The position numbers and the translations under genes were made by a program. A DNA stretch of 64,000 bases from an uncultured Tropicimonas sp. (lineage in GTDB: Bacteria > Pseudomonadota > Alphaproteobacteria > Rhodobacterales > Rhodobacteraceae): assembly GCA_947495685.1 (NCBI GenBank), contig CANLZY010000011.1, positions 93,020 to 157,019 of the forward strand. Direction: 5' to 3'. Every line of letters starts with the position of its first letter. Position 1 is the stretch's first letter. The notes below the pieces were generated by a model, which searched no databases, had not been told where the DNA came from, and saw only the letters and a program-made list of their open reading frames with translations. Positions 9,043 to 17,358 of the stretch are shown here, piece by piece.

Positions 9043-9422
9043 ACGGTCCCCGGCGCGCCGACATGGAGCGAATTCACAGTCTCCAGCACTTCCGCGTTCG
9101 CGAAGGGCTTGGTCATGAAACGCGTCGCGCCATACCTCTCGGCAAGCTCGCGATCCCGTCCCTGCCCCTTGGCTGTCAGCATCAGGACCGGCAAACTGCC
9201 GGTGGCCGGATGGGCCCGCAGGTCTCGCAATATGTCAAAACCAGATTTCCCTGGCAGCATCACATCCAGAACCAGAACATCGGGCGGCGACGCCGTCAGG
9301 ATATCCATCGCCGTCGCTCCATCCGAATGCGTTTCGACTGTCCAGCCGTCCCGCGCCAGAATAAATCGAATGGCCTCGATGATGTTCGGCTCGTCCTCCA
9401 CCAGCAATACGCGCTTGCCCAT
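9039..9422 (-). CDS. Single-domain response regulator (CheY-like receiver)
   Basis: The 127-residue protein is a receiver domain with no output domain. Acidic pocket Glu9-Asp10 (VLLVEDEPN), phospho-acceptor Asp53 (VLVLDVMLP), switch Thr83 (MLTAKG) and Lys105 (FMTKPF) are all present, so it should be phosphorylatable. It lies immediately upstream of the small membrane protein and SSF-kinase genes and overlaps the former by 4 bp, which makes the kinase its likely partner. With no DNA-binding domain it must act through protein contact or as a phosphate sink. The ScfR-like regulator gene ends 78 bp upstream. Confidence 0.92.
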   Translation of the reverse strand: MGKRVLLVEDEPNIIEAIRFILARDGWTVETHSDGATAMDILTASPPDVLVLDVMLPGKSGFDILRDLRAHPATGSLPVLMLTAKGQGRDRELAERYGATRFMTKPFANAEVLETVNSLHVGAPGTV

Positions 9423-9500
9423 TCAGCATCCCCCCAAAAGCAGGCAGTTCTTACGTTGCCCCCGCTTCTTTCGCCACTATTGCCCGTTCGGACCTGACTG

Positions 9501-10814
9501 TCAAAATGCCTCTGCCATGATCGACGGTTCGCGGCGCGCGGCACAGGCCGACCGTGGACAGATCCGGCACGATGTCCCTACATCGACACGCGAATCCGAC
9601 GGCAACGGGGTGGCCAGTTCCTCTGGCAGGATCAGCATCGCTGCCTCCAGCACCTGCGGCCCGTCAAAGCCGGCCGGGTGAGAAGGCTGGCAGATCGCGT
9701 AGGCGACAAACGTTCGCGGGTTGCGCCCCCCCATTTCGACTCGCCGGCGCACCGGCGCCATCGGGCGCGACAGCGACAGGTAGAGTGGCCACAGCGGACA
9801 GGCCGCCGAATACCGTGGCAGCGGAAACCCGTCGACCGGCTTGCGAAAGGTCAATGTGCCGGATCCGTCGCAGGCCACAAGACCAATCTCGGCTCCAACG
9901 CGCTCGACCGGTAGCGTGGCCAGACGCCGGAACACCGCGGCAAGGTCGACACCGAATTTCATCGCCAACGCCGCAGGATCAAAGCCGCACAGATCGGCCT
10001 CCTCGTGAAACCGGCTCAGCGGCATGTGTTCCGCATCCTTGCGGTAGCGTTCAAGGTAGGAGCGTGCCAGCGACTTTGCCGCCGCGCTCCGGAGGCCGGT
10101 CGCCCCTTTCAGGATCATCTCCGGTTCCAGCAACAGGGGGCGCTCCAGTTCGGCCACGTGGAACCCTTGCCCGCGCAACCACCCGTCCAGTTCTTCCTGC
10201 GGGGTGGATCCGGCGAATTCGGTCGAGCTGGCCTCGTCCAGATAGCGAACCAGCGCCTCCGCACTTTCCGCCAACCGGTCGCTGTCTTCGGCCATGTTCC
10301 GATGGAACCGTTCCCGCCATTCGGGGTCGATGTCCCGGGTCTCGGCAAGAATGGTCGCCGTCGACCGGATCGCCGTTACGGTCGAAATGACCTCGTGCAG
10401 CGAGGCGGACAGAAATGGATCATGGGTCATCCGGTCAGACAGGACCTCGACCGAATGCTCCAGCTCCATCGCCCTGCGGCGGGTATCGGAAATCAGGTTG
10501 GCCCAACCCGGAAACCGCCCGACGAACTCCTCCAGACGCGGCAATTCCTCGGCGGCACGCACGTGATCCGCCGCCGCTTCGCGCAGGGTATCCAGCAGGG
10601 CTGCCTCGGCGCCTTCGGTCAGCGCAGCCGGCTCCACACCCAGCTCTCGCGCAATATCATTAATCAATTTGCCGCCGATTCTTCGCCGATTGTGCTCGAT
10701 CAGGTTCAGATACGACGGAGAAATACCCACCGACCGGGCCAGATCGGCCTGTTTTCGTCCCAGCATTGTCCGGCGCTCCCGGATCCGACTGCCTGTGAGC
10801 GAGGTTCTCGGCAT
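9501..10814 (-). CDS. ScfR/PrpC-type XRE transcriptional regulator (short-chain fatty acyl regulator family)
   Basis: The 437-residue protein has an N-terminal XRE helix-turn-helix (about 6-62, RKQADLARSVGISPSYLNLI) and a long C-terminal region of the type seen in RamB/ScfR/PrpC regulators, which sense short-chain acyl-CoA and control acetate, propionate and glyoxylate-cycle genes. A Cys cluster near the C terminus (Cys416, Cys419, Cys424; CRICPRSAC) is typical of the family. The ATG at 10814 has GGGAAAA upstream. It heads the kinase locus and diverges from the HAAT importer. The shared intergenic region holds repeated CTTTACAA sites that could be its operator. Confidence 0.82.
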   Translation of the reverse strand: MPRTSLTGSRIRERRTMLGRKQADLARSVGISPSYLNLIEHNRRRIGGKLINDIARELGVEPAALTEGAEAALLDTLREAAADHVRAAEELPRLEEFVGRFPGWANLISDTRRRAMELEHSVEVLSDRMTHDPFLSASLHEVISTVTAIRSTATILAETRDIDPEWRERFHRNMAEDSDRLAESAEALVRYLDEASSTEFAGSTPQEELDGWLRGQGFHVAELERPLLLEPEMILKGATGLRSAAAKSLARSYLERYRKDAEHMPLSRFHEEADLCGFDPAALAMKFGVDLAAVFRRLATLPVERVGAEIGLVACDGSGTLTFRKPVDGFPLPRYSAACPLWPLYLSLSRPMAPVRRRVEMGGRNPRTFVAYAICQPSHPAGFDGPQVLEAAMLILPEELATPLPSDSRVDVGTSCRICPRSACAARREPSIMAEAF

Positions 10815-10863
10815 TAACTTTTTCCCGTCTTCCCAAGGGCTTTCTGCACTGCGGTGAGAAGTA

Positions 10864-10903
10864 CTTTACAAGATATACCGATCACCTGTGTAAGTCTTTA
10901 CAA
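10864..10903. promoter_or_regulatory. Two CTTTACAA direct repeats, candidate operator
   Basis: CTTTACAA occurs at 10864-10871 and again at 10896-10903, 32 bp apart start to start, about three helical turns. The second copy is part of a 5-4-5 inverted repeat, TGTAAGTCTTTACA (10890-10903). The sites lie between the divergent XRE regulator (start 10814) and the HAAT binding-protein gene (start 11031). Members of this regulator family bind TTTGCAAA-like sites, which these resemble, so autoregulation or control of the importer is possible. No binding evidence exists here. Confidence 0.4.
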
Positions 10904-11030
10904 AAAAATCGTTCTTTTGAAAGGAGTTGTTGCCAGATTTGCCAATTGAGCCTGATACTGTGACTGCCCACAAAACGGGCGGCGCGTGCCAGGAGGACGG
11001 TGTGCGCAAGAAAAACATTGGGAGGACTAC

Positions 11031-12374
11031 ATGTCGAAATTCAACGTGACGCGCCGGGGGGTACTCAAGACCGGCGCAGCCGCAGGTGCAGGCCTTGCCC
11101 TGCCGACCATCTTCACATCCTCGGCCTACGCAGTAACCAACAACCCGATGGGCGGCACCGTCACCCTCGGTTTCAACGTGCCCCAGACCGGTGCCTATGC
11201 CGACGAAGGTGCTGACGAACTGCGCGCCTACGAGCTTGCTGTCGAGCATCTGAACGGTGGCGGCGACGGCGGCATGTTGAACACCTTCTCCTCGAAGGTT
11301 CTGGACGGCACCGGCATCCTCGGCAAGAAGGTCGAGTTCGTCACCGGCGACACCCAGACCAAGTCTGACGCTGCCCGCGCATCGGCCAAGTCGATGATCG
11401 AAAAAGACGGCGCCATCATGATCACCGGCGGCTCGTCTTCGGGCGTTGCCATCGCTGTGCAGGGTCTCTGCCAGGAAGCCGGCGTCATCTTCATGGCTGG
11501 TCTGACCCACTCCAACGACACCACGGGCAAGGACAAGAAGGCCAACGGCTTCCGCCACTTCTTCAACGCCTACATGTCGGGTGCCGCCTTGGCACCGGTG
11601 CTGGCCAAGATGTACGGTGCGGACCGCAAGGCCTATCACCTGACCGCCGACTACACCTGGGGCTGGACCCAGGAAGAGTCGATCGTCGCCGCCACCGAGG
11701 CACTCGGCTGGGAGACCGTGAACACGGTCAAGACTCCGCTGGCCTCCACCGACTTCTCGTCCTACATCGCTCCGGTTCTGAACTCCGGCGCCGACGTTCT
11801 GGTCCTGAACCACTACGGCGGAAACATGGTCAACTCGCTGACTAACGCCGTTCAGTTCGGCCTGCGTGAAAAGCAGGTCAACGGCAAGAACTTCGAGATC
11901 GTCGTGCCGCTCTACTCGCGCCTGATGGCCAAGGGTGCCGGCGAGAACGTCAAGGGCATCTTCGGCTCCACCAACTGGCACTGGTCGCTGACCGATGAGG
12001 GCTCCAAGGCCTTCGTGAAGTCCTTCGGCACCAAGTACGGCTTCCCGCCGAGCCAGGCTGCGCACACCTGCTACGTGCAAACCCTGCTCTATGCGGACGC
12101 CGTGTCCCGCGCCGGCTCCTTCGCTCCTTGCGATGTGGCTGCTGCGCTCGAAGGCTTCGAGTTCGACGGCATGGGCAACGGCAAGACGCTCTATCGCGCC
12201 GAAGACCACCAGTGCTTCAAGGACGTTCTCGTTGTGCGCGGGAAAGAAAACCCGACTTCCGAGTTCGACCTTCTGGAAGTCGTGGAAGTCACGCCCGCCG
12301 CTCAGGTCACCTACCCGATCGACCACCCGATGTTTGCCGGTGGTTCGCTGGGTCAGTGCAACAACGGCGCCTGA
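11031..12374 (+). CDS. HAAT/Liv-type ABC transporter substrate-binding protein with Tat signal
   Basis: The 447-residue protein is a periplasmic binding protein of the branched-chain amino acid/urea/short-chain amide class. It opens with a Tat-type signal (TRRGVLKTGAAAGAGLALP, Arg8-Arg9, cleavage near AYA at about 33), then the domain start GTVTLGFNVPQTGAYADEG. SSSGVAIAVQGLCQEAGV lies where these proteins contact ligand. The ATG at 11031 follows GGGAGGA. It is the first gene of a complete importer (11031-16372). The ligand cannot be read from sequence: amino acids, urea or amides all fit. Export through Tat implies folding before export. Confidence 0.88.
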   Translation: MSKFNVTRRGVLKTGAAAGAGLALPTIFTSSAYAVTNNPMGGTVTLGFNVPQTGAYADEGADELRAYELAVEHLNGGGDGGMLNTFSSKVLDGTGILGKKVEFVTGDTQTKSDAARASAKSMIEKDGAIMITGGSSSGVAIAVQGLCQEAGVIFMAGLTHSNDTTGKDKKANGFRHFFNAYMSGAALAPVLAKMYGADRKAYHLTADYTWGWTQEESIVAATEALGWETVNTVKTPLASTDFSSYIAPVLNSGADVLVLNHYGGNMVNSLTNAVQFGLREKQVNGKNFEIVVPLYSRLMAKGAGENVKGIFGSTNWHWSLTDEGSKAFVKSFGTKYGFPPSQAAHTCYVQTLLYADAVSRAGSFAPCDVAAALEGFEFDGMGNGKTLYRAEDHQCFKDVLVVRGKENPTSEFDLLEVVEVTPAAQVTYPIDHPMFAGGSLGQCNNGA

Positions 12375-12485
12375 TCAATATCTTCAGACACGGCCGGCCG
12401 CGCATCCTGCGCGGCCGGTATACGTAACGCCCGGGGGCTGTTTCCCCGCCGGCGCCCCTGACACTCATGACAGGTGGGGAAAAAA

Positions 12486-13517
12486 ATGGACGCGGTCCTC
12501 CTTCAAATCCTGAACGGGCTCGACAAGGGCTCAGCCTATGCGCTGATTGCACTTGGGCTCACACTCATTTTCGGCACGCTGGGCGTGGTGAACTTCGCGC
12601 ATGGCGCGTTGTTCATGCTCGGTGCCTTCTGCGCGGTTACACTGAGCCGCATTCTGACACTCTCGTTCGAAACCATCGACGAAACGAAGGTGGACTTCCT
12701 CGGCAACCCGTTGAAGGTCAAGACGCCTTACGTTGAATCGTGGTTCGGTCCCGAAACGGGTGGCGCCATCATCGACTGGGCGGTTCCACTGTCGATCCTG
12801 TTTGCCATTCCGGTGATGATCACAATCGGTTTCATCATGGAACGCGGCCTGATCAAGCACTTCTACAAGCGTCCTCACGCCGACCAGATCCTTGTGACCT
12901 TCGGCCTCGCAATCGTGCTGCAGGAACTCATCAAGTATTTCTTTGGCGCCAACCCGATCCCGACCCCGGCACCCGATGTGTTCAAGGGCAGCTTCGATTT
13001 CGGCGTCCTGCTTGGCTATGATCCGAACGTGATCATCTATCCCTACTGGCGGATGGTGTATTTCCTGTTCTCGACGATCATCATCGGCGGCGTGTTTGCC
13101 TTCCTGCAGTTCACCACCTTCGGCATGGTGGTGCGGGCCGGGATGGCCGACCGCGAGACGGTGGGCCTGCTGGGCATCAACATCGACAAACGGTTCACCT
13201 TCATGTTCGGCCTCGCGGCTGCTGTCGCCGGCATCGCAGGCGTGATGTACGCCCCGATCAACTCGCCCAACTACCACATGGGCATGGACTTCCTCGTGCT
13301 GTCCTTCGTCGTGGTGGTTGTCGGCGGCATGGGCTCATTGCCCGGCGCCGTTCTGGCGGGCTTCATGCTCGGCATTCTCGAAAGCTTCGCCTCGATGAAC
13401 TGGATCAAGGATATCATCCCAGGCATCGACCAGATCATCATCTACGTCGTCGCGATCATCATTCTGCTCACACGTCCTCGCGGACTTATGGGCCGCAAGG
13501 GCGTGATGGAGGACTAA
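12486..13517 (+). CDS. ABC transporter permease, LivH type
   Basis: The 343-residue membrane protein has LivH features: LNGLDKGSAYALIALGLTLIFG at the N terminus, VNFAHGALFMLGAF, and the conserved cytoplasmic-loop region GLLGINIDKRFTFMFGLAAAVAGIAG. About eight hydrophobic segments are visible. The ATG at 12486 is preferred over the GTG at 12474 because AGGTGGGGA lies just before it. The protein is longer than E. coli LivH (about 308 residues) owing to an inserted stretch at about 55-85 (DETKVDFLGNPLKVKTPYVE). It follows the binding-protein gene by 111 bp and should pair with the LivM-type permease. Confidence 0.9.
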   Translation: MDAVLLQILNGLDKGSAYALIALGLTLIFGTLGVVNFAHGALFMLGAFCAVTLSRILTLSFETIDETKVDFLGNPLKVKTPYVESWFGPETGGAIIDWAVPLSILFAIPVMITIGFIMERGLIKHFYKRPHADQILVTFGLAIVLQELIKYFFGANPIPTPAPDVFKGSFDFGVLLGYDPNVIIYPYWRMVYFLFSTIIIGGVFAFLQFTTFGMVVRAGMADRETVGLLGINIDKRFTFMFGLAAAVAGIAGVMYAPINSPNYHMGMDFLVLSFVVVVVGGMGSLPGAVLAGFMLGILESFASMNWIKDIIPGIDQIIIYVVAIIILLTRPRGLMGRKGVMED

Positions 13518-13520
13518 TCA

Positions 13521-14744
13521 ATGCTCGGTATCAGCAAAAAAGACATGACCATCCTGTTGGTGGTGATCGTGCTGGCGCTTTGCGCGCCATTCATCCTGAA
13601 CCCCTTCCCCACCGGCTCCGCGATGGCGCAGTTCAACGCCGGATATCCGGACCTGATGCAACGTTTCGTCATCTTCGGGATCTTTGCCATCGGTTTCAAC
13701 ATCCTGTTCGGCCTCACCGGCTACCTTTCGTTTGGTCATGCGGCCTTCCTCGGCGTCGGGTCCTATTCCGCCGTCTGGATGTTCAAGTTGCTCAGCATGA
13801 ACGTCGTCCCGGCGATCCTGCTGTCGATGATCGTGGCGGGCCTGTTCTCGGTGCTCATCGGCTACGTATCTCTGCGCCGTTCCGGGATCTACTTCTCGAT
13901 CCTCACGCTGGCCTTTGCGCAGATGTCGTTCAACCTCGCCTATTCGGTTTTGACGCCGATCACCAATGGCGAAACCGGCCTGCAGTTGACCCTCAGCGAC
14001 AAGCGCTACCTCGGCCAGAGCGTGACGGAGAGCGGCTCCATCCCGGTAACCAACTTCTTCGGCCTCGAAATGCGGTCGACTTATGATCTCGCGGTGGGCG
14101 GTTGGAACTTCCAGTTCAATGCCGGATATTACCTCTGCGCGATCATCATGATCGTTGCTTTCTACGTCTCCATGCGCATCTTCCGCTCGCCCTTCGGGCT
14201 GATGCTGCGCGCGGTGAAGTCGAACCAGCAGCGCCTCAACTACACCGGCATCAACCCCAAGCCCTACACGCTTGCGGCCTTCGTCATCTCGGGTATCTAC
14301 GCCGGCCTCGCCGGTGGCCTGATGGCCTCCATGGACCCACTGGCAGGTGCCGAGCGCATGCAGTGGACCGCTTCGGGCGAAGTCGTCCTGATGACCATCC
14401 TCGGCGGTGCCGGCACCCTGATTGGGCCGGTCCTGGGCGCGGGCTTCATCAAGTACTTCGAGAACATCTTCTCCAAGATCAACGACACCGTGCTGCACCA
14501 ATGGTTCGCCTTCATGCCCGATGGTCTGGAAGATGTGGTGGTCTTCATCGTGCACCCCTTCGTCGGCAAGGGCTGGCACCTCACACTCGGCATCCTGTTC
14601 ATGCTCGTCGTGACGTTCCTTCCCGGCGGCCTCGTCGAGGGTGGCCAGCGGATCGCAAAGCTCTTCAAGCGCGAAAAGGCGCCGGCTGTGCCCCCGTCCG
14701 ATCCCGAGCATCACCCCAAAGAAACCCCGCACGTGGCGGAATAA
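13521..14744 (+). CDS. ABC transporter permease, LivM type
   Basis: The 407-residue protein is the second membrane subunit of the HAAT importer. LivM hallmarks include [20 protein letters not shown], the loop segment [20 protein letters not shown] and [19 protein letters not shown]. Some ten hydrophobic segments are seen. The hydrophilic, Pro/His-rich C-terminal tail (about 375-407) is presumably cytoplasmic. It starts 3 bp after the LivH-type stop, so the two are translationally linked, and it is followed after 13 bp by the LivG-type ATPase. Confidence 0.9.
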   Translation: MLGISKKDMTILLVVIVLALCAPFILNPFPTGSAMAQFNAGYPDLMQRFVIFGIFAIGFNILFGLTGYLSFGHAAFLGVGSYSAVWMFKLLSMNVVPAILLSMIVAGLFSVLIGYVSLRRSGIYFSILTLAFAQMSFNLAYSVLTPITNGETGLQLTLSDKRYLGQSVTESGSIPVTNFFGLEMRSTYDLAVGGWNFQFNAGYYLCAIIMIVAFYVSMRIFRSPFGLMLRAVKSNQQRLNYTGINPKPYTLAAFVISGIYAGLAGGLMASMDPLAGAERMQWTASGEVVLMTILGGAGTLIGPVLGAGFIKYFENIFSKINDTVLHQWFAFMPDGLEDVVVFIVHPFVGKGWHLTLGILFMLVVTFLPGGLVEGGQRIAKLFKREKAPAVPPSDPEHHPKETPHVAE

Positions 14745-14757
14745 GGAGACCTCAGAC

Positions 14758-15513
14758 ATGGGAATTCTTGAAGTCAAAGGGGTGAACAAGCGCTTCGGCG
14801 GCCTGCAGGCCCTGGGCGACGTGAACCTCTCCGTGGCCGAAAACACCGTCCACGCGATCATCGGGCCCAACGGTGCCGGCAAGTCCACGCTGTTGAACTG
14901 TCTTGTCGGAAAACTCATCCCAGACACCGGATCCGTCATGTTCGACGGTCAGTCGGTGCTGGGGCGCACGCCCTACGAAATCAACCAGATGGGCATTTCA
15001 CGGGTGTTCCAGACGCCCGAGATCTTTGGCGACCTGACCGTGTTCGAGAACATGGTCATCCCTTGCTTCGCCAAGCGCGACGGGTCATTCCGGATGCACG
15101 CCTTCGAAAGCGTGGTTCAGGAGCAGGACATCTGCCTTCAGGCAGAACAGATGTTGGTCGACGTCAACATGCAGGACAAGCGGCACATGCACGCCGCTTC
15201 CCTGTCCCGCGGTGACAAGCGGCGGCTGGAAATGGCCATGTGCCTGAGCCAGAAGCCGCGCCTGTTGCTGCTGGACGAACCCACTGCCGGCATGGCGCGC
15301 GCCGACACCAACAACACGATCGACCTTCTCAAGGAGATCAAGTCGACGCGCGACATCACCATCGCCATCATCGAGCACGACATGCACGTGGTGTTCTCTC
15401 TGGCCGACCGGATCACCGTCCTCGCACAAGGGACACCGCTGGTCGAAGACAGCCCGGAAAATATCCGCGGCAACCCCAAGGTTCGCGAAGCCTACCTCGG
15501 AGAGGCCGCGTGA
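14758..15513 (+). CDS. ABC transporter ATP-binding protein, LivG type
   Basis: The 251-residue ATPase has Walker A GPNGAGKST (about 37-45), Q-loop FQTPEIF, signature LSRGDKRRLEMAM, Walker B LLLLDEPTAGMA and H-loop IEHDMHVV. The signature reads LSRGD rather than the commoner LSYGE or LSGGQ, a variation known in HAAT ATPases. The ATG at 14758 is preceded by AAGGAGAC. It should form a heterodimer with the LivF-type ATPase to drive the two permeases. Confidence 0.92.
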   Translation: MGILEVKGVNKRFGGLQALGDVNLSVAENTVHAIIGPNGAGKSTLLNCLVGKLIPDTGSVMFDGQSVLGRTPYEINQMGISRVFQTPEIFGDLTVFENMVIPCFAKRDGSFRMHAFESVVQEQDICLQAEQMLVDVNMQDKRHMHAASLSRGDKRRLEMAMCLSQKPRLLLLDEPTAGMARADTNNTIDLLKEIKSTRDITIAIIEHDMHVVFSLADRITVLAQGTPLVEDSPENIRGNPKVREAYLGEAA

Positions 15514-15616
15514 CCCCTTCCATCCTTCTTGGTGAAAATACGCCTGCCGGAGGCTCCTCCAAGAGCCACCGGCACCCCGGCCGCATCGTGCCGCGCCGTC
15601 TCAAGGGAGCGCAGAA

Positions 15617-16372
15617 ATGAACGTCAAACCCGACTTTTCCAAGAATGCCAACATGGCGGCCACCGCCCCGGCGTTTCTGTCGATCTATGACCTGCATGCC
15701 TACTACGGCGAAAGCTACATCGTGCAGGGCATTTCCTTCAACGTCCACGAAGGCGAGATCCTGGCTCTTCTGGGGCGCAACGGTGCCGGCAAGACCTCGA
15801 CCCTGCGCGCCATCGCGCGGATGGACGAGCCGATGGTCACCCACGGCGAGATCTGGCTCGACCACCAACACCTTCACACGATGAAGAGCCATCAGGCCGC
15901 CGTCGCCGGACTGGGCCTCGTGCCAGAGGATCGCAGCATCATCCCGGGTTTGACCGTGGAAGAAAACCTGCAACTGGCCCAGATCGTCGAACCTGTCGGC
16001 TGGTCCATCGAACGCCTGTACGACCTCTTCCCGCGCCTCGGTGAACGCCGCAAACAGGAAGGCGTGACCCTTTCAGGCGGCGAACAGCAGATGCTGGCCA
16101 TTGCCCGGGCCCTTGCCCGCGACATCAAGGTCCTGCTTCTGGATGAACCTTACGAAGGGCTGGCTCCGGTCATCGTTGACGAGATCGAAAAGACCCTGAT
16201 CCACATCAAGGAACTCGGCATCACCACCGTGATCGTGGAACAGAACGCCGTGCGGGCGCTGGAGCTGGCGGATCGCGCGGTGATCCTCGACACCGGCGGA
16301 ATCGTCTTCGACGGGACCGCATCCGAAGTTCTCGACAATGCCGAACTGCGGTCCGAATACCTCGCCATTTGA
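15617..16372 (+). CDS. ABC transporter ATP-binding protein, LivF type
   Basis: The 251-residue ATPase is the LivF partner. Motifs are YYGESYIVQGISF, Walker A GRNGAGKTST, GLGLVPEDRSIIPGLTVEENL, signature LSGGEQQMLAIARAL, Walker B LLLDEPYEGLAP and IVEQN in place of the H-loop histidine, as is usual for LivF. The ATG follows AGGGAGCGCAG. It is the last gene of the importer operon, 103 bp after LivG, and is followed within 60 bp by a strong rho-independent terminator. Confidence 0.92.
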   Translation: MNVKPDFSKNANMAATAPAFLSIYDLHAYYGESYIVQGISFNVHEGEILALLGRNGAGKTSTLRAIARMDEPMVTHGEIWLDHQHLHTMKSHQAAVAGLGLVPEDRSIIPGLTVEENLQLAQIVEPVGWSIERLYDLFPRLGERRKQEGVTLSGGEQQMLAIARALARDIKVLLLDEPYEGLAPVIVDEIEKTLIHIKELGITTVIVEQNAVRALELADRAVILDTGGIVFDGTASEVLDNAELRSEYLAI

Positions 16373-16406
16373 CAGGTCGGCGCAGACCCTTCCGTCATCC
16401 CATTTG

Positions 16407-16437
16407 CCGGACCCTTCGGGGTCCGGTTTTCTGTTTT
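16407..16437 (+). terminator. Rho-independent terminator of the HAAT importer operon
   Basis: An 8-bp perfect stem CCGGACCC / GGGTCCGG (16407-16414 and 16419-16426) is closed by a TTCG tetraloop and followed by TTTTCTGTTTT. It stands 34 bp after the LivF-type stop codon and should end the five-gene transcript. Confidence 0.9.
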
Positions 16438-16594
16438 CGGCCTCTCCAAGCGCGTAAATGTCGATGAACATTCAACAGCTTCTGCGCACCCACAGATCTC
16501 CTCCCAAAACCGCTTGTCGCATTTCTTTCAAACAGGATTGCGAGCGGGTTTAACCTCTTGTTCAGATGTGCTGTGCAAATATCCAATCGGGTGG

Positions 16595-16616
16595 GGGTTC
16601 CTGAGAATAGGAACCC
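16595..16616 (+). promoter_or_regulatory. Hairpin covering the ribosome binding site of the next gene
   Basis: A perfect 8-bp stem, GGGTTCCT (16595-16602) and AGGAACCC (16609-16616), encloses the loop GAGAAT. The 3' arm contains AGGAA, the only Shine-Dalgarno-like sequence before the ATG at 16621. Folding of the transcript would hide it, suggesting translational control, for example by temperature or by a factor that opens the stem. The structure is read directly from sequence; the function is inferred. Confidence 0.55.
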
Positions 16617-16620
16617 GACA

Positions 16621-17313
16621 ATGATTATCATCGGAAATGGTCCGGTTCCGTTTGCGCTCGCCGGTCCACAAGCTTCCGTCGGCCGAGGGAACGGTGGACC
16701 AACCAGTCCCGCAGCGGAAAATGGCACCGGTGCGCCGCAACAGACGATTCCGGCGGCATCTGCGGTTCGCACAGGACAGGCGGAGCCTGCAGCGTCTGGT
16801 CAGGTGGCGGCCGCCGTACGCCCCGTTCTCGCGCCATCCCGCATCGATCGAACCGAGGTCAATCCCAATGATCGTCCCTCTACCGCATCGACCGGCAGTG
16901 CTGCGACGACCCCGGGCGAGGCACCGACATCCGACGGTCAATACTATCTTCGGGCACCAGTGGCACCGCTGACCGAATTCGTGGAAATCCCGATGGAGGT
17001 CACAGCAGAGATCCAACGACTGCGGGAAGAGAACCGCGAACTGAAGGCAAAGGTGCTCCAACAGGAAGAACAACTTGAAAGGCCGCCTCCCTCGAATGGC
17101 GCTGACGTTGAACCCTTCAGTGTGCCAACACAGGTCGATCAGTTGAGCGAGACCTCGCAGACGGAACAACCCTTGGAACCGGAAGCAACCCAACGCGAGG
17201 ACTCGGGCCGAGAGGCCTCCGTGCCGCAGGAGCGGGCCGGATTTGCCTCGGAGGTGGAGGCCATGCGGCAACGCATGTCCGAGAACCGCCCTGCCATCGA
17301 CCGCCAGAGCTGA
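16621..17313 (+). CDS. Hypothetical Pro/Ala/Thr-rich protein with short coiled coil
   Basis: This 230-residue protein is not recognised. It has a short hydrophobic start (MIIIGNGPVPFALAGPQ) that is not a convincing signal peptide, then a disordered region rich in Ala, Pro, Thr, Ser and Gly (about 20-125), a predicted coiled coil (about 133-165, EVTAEIQRLREENRELKAK) and an acidic Gln/Glu-rich tail. The ATG at 16621 is chosen over 16558 because AGGAA precedes it and the protein before it has no typical features. It stands alone between the importer terminator and the binding-protein pseudogene. The coding bias looks genuine, but function is unknown. Confidence 0.55.
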   Translation: MIIIGNGPVPFALAGPQASVGRGNGGPTSPAAENGTGAPQQTIPAASAVRTGQAEPAASGQVAAAVRPVLAPSRIDRTEVNPNDRPSTASTGSAATTPGEAPTSDGQYYLRAPVAPLTEFVEIPMEVTAEIQRLREENRELKAKVLQQEEQLERPPPSNGADVEPFSVPTQVDQLSETSQTEQPLEPEATQREDSGREASVPQERAGFASEVEAMRQRMSENRPAIDRQS

Positions 17314-17358
17314 CAGCCAGGCGCGCCGTAACCGAGCGGCGCGCCTCCCCGAAATGCA

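Noticed and set aside
15514..15616. Extra small gene or terminator between LivG and LivF genes
   Set aside because: Only 103 bp, no start with a ribosome binding site, and no clear hairpin with a T-run.
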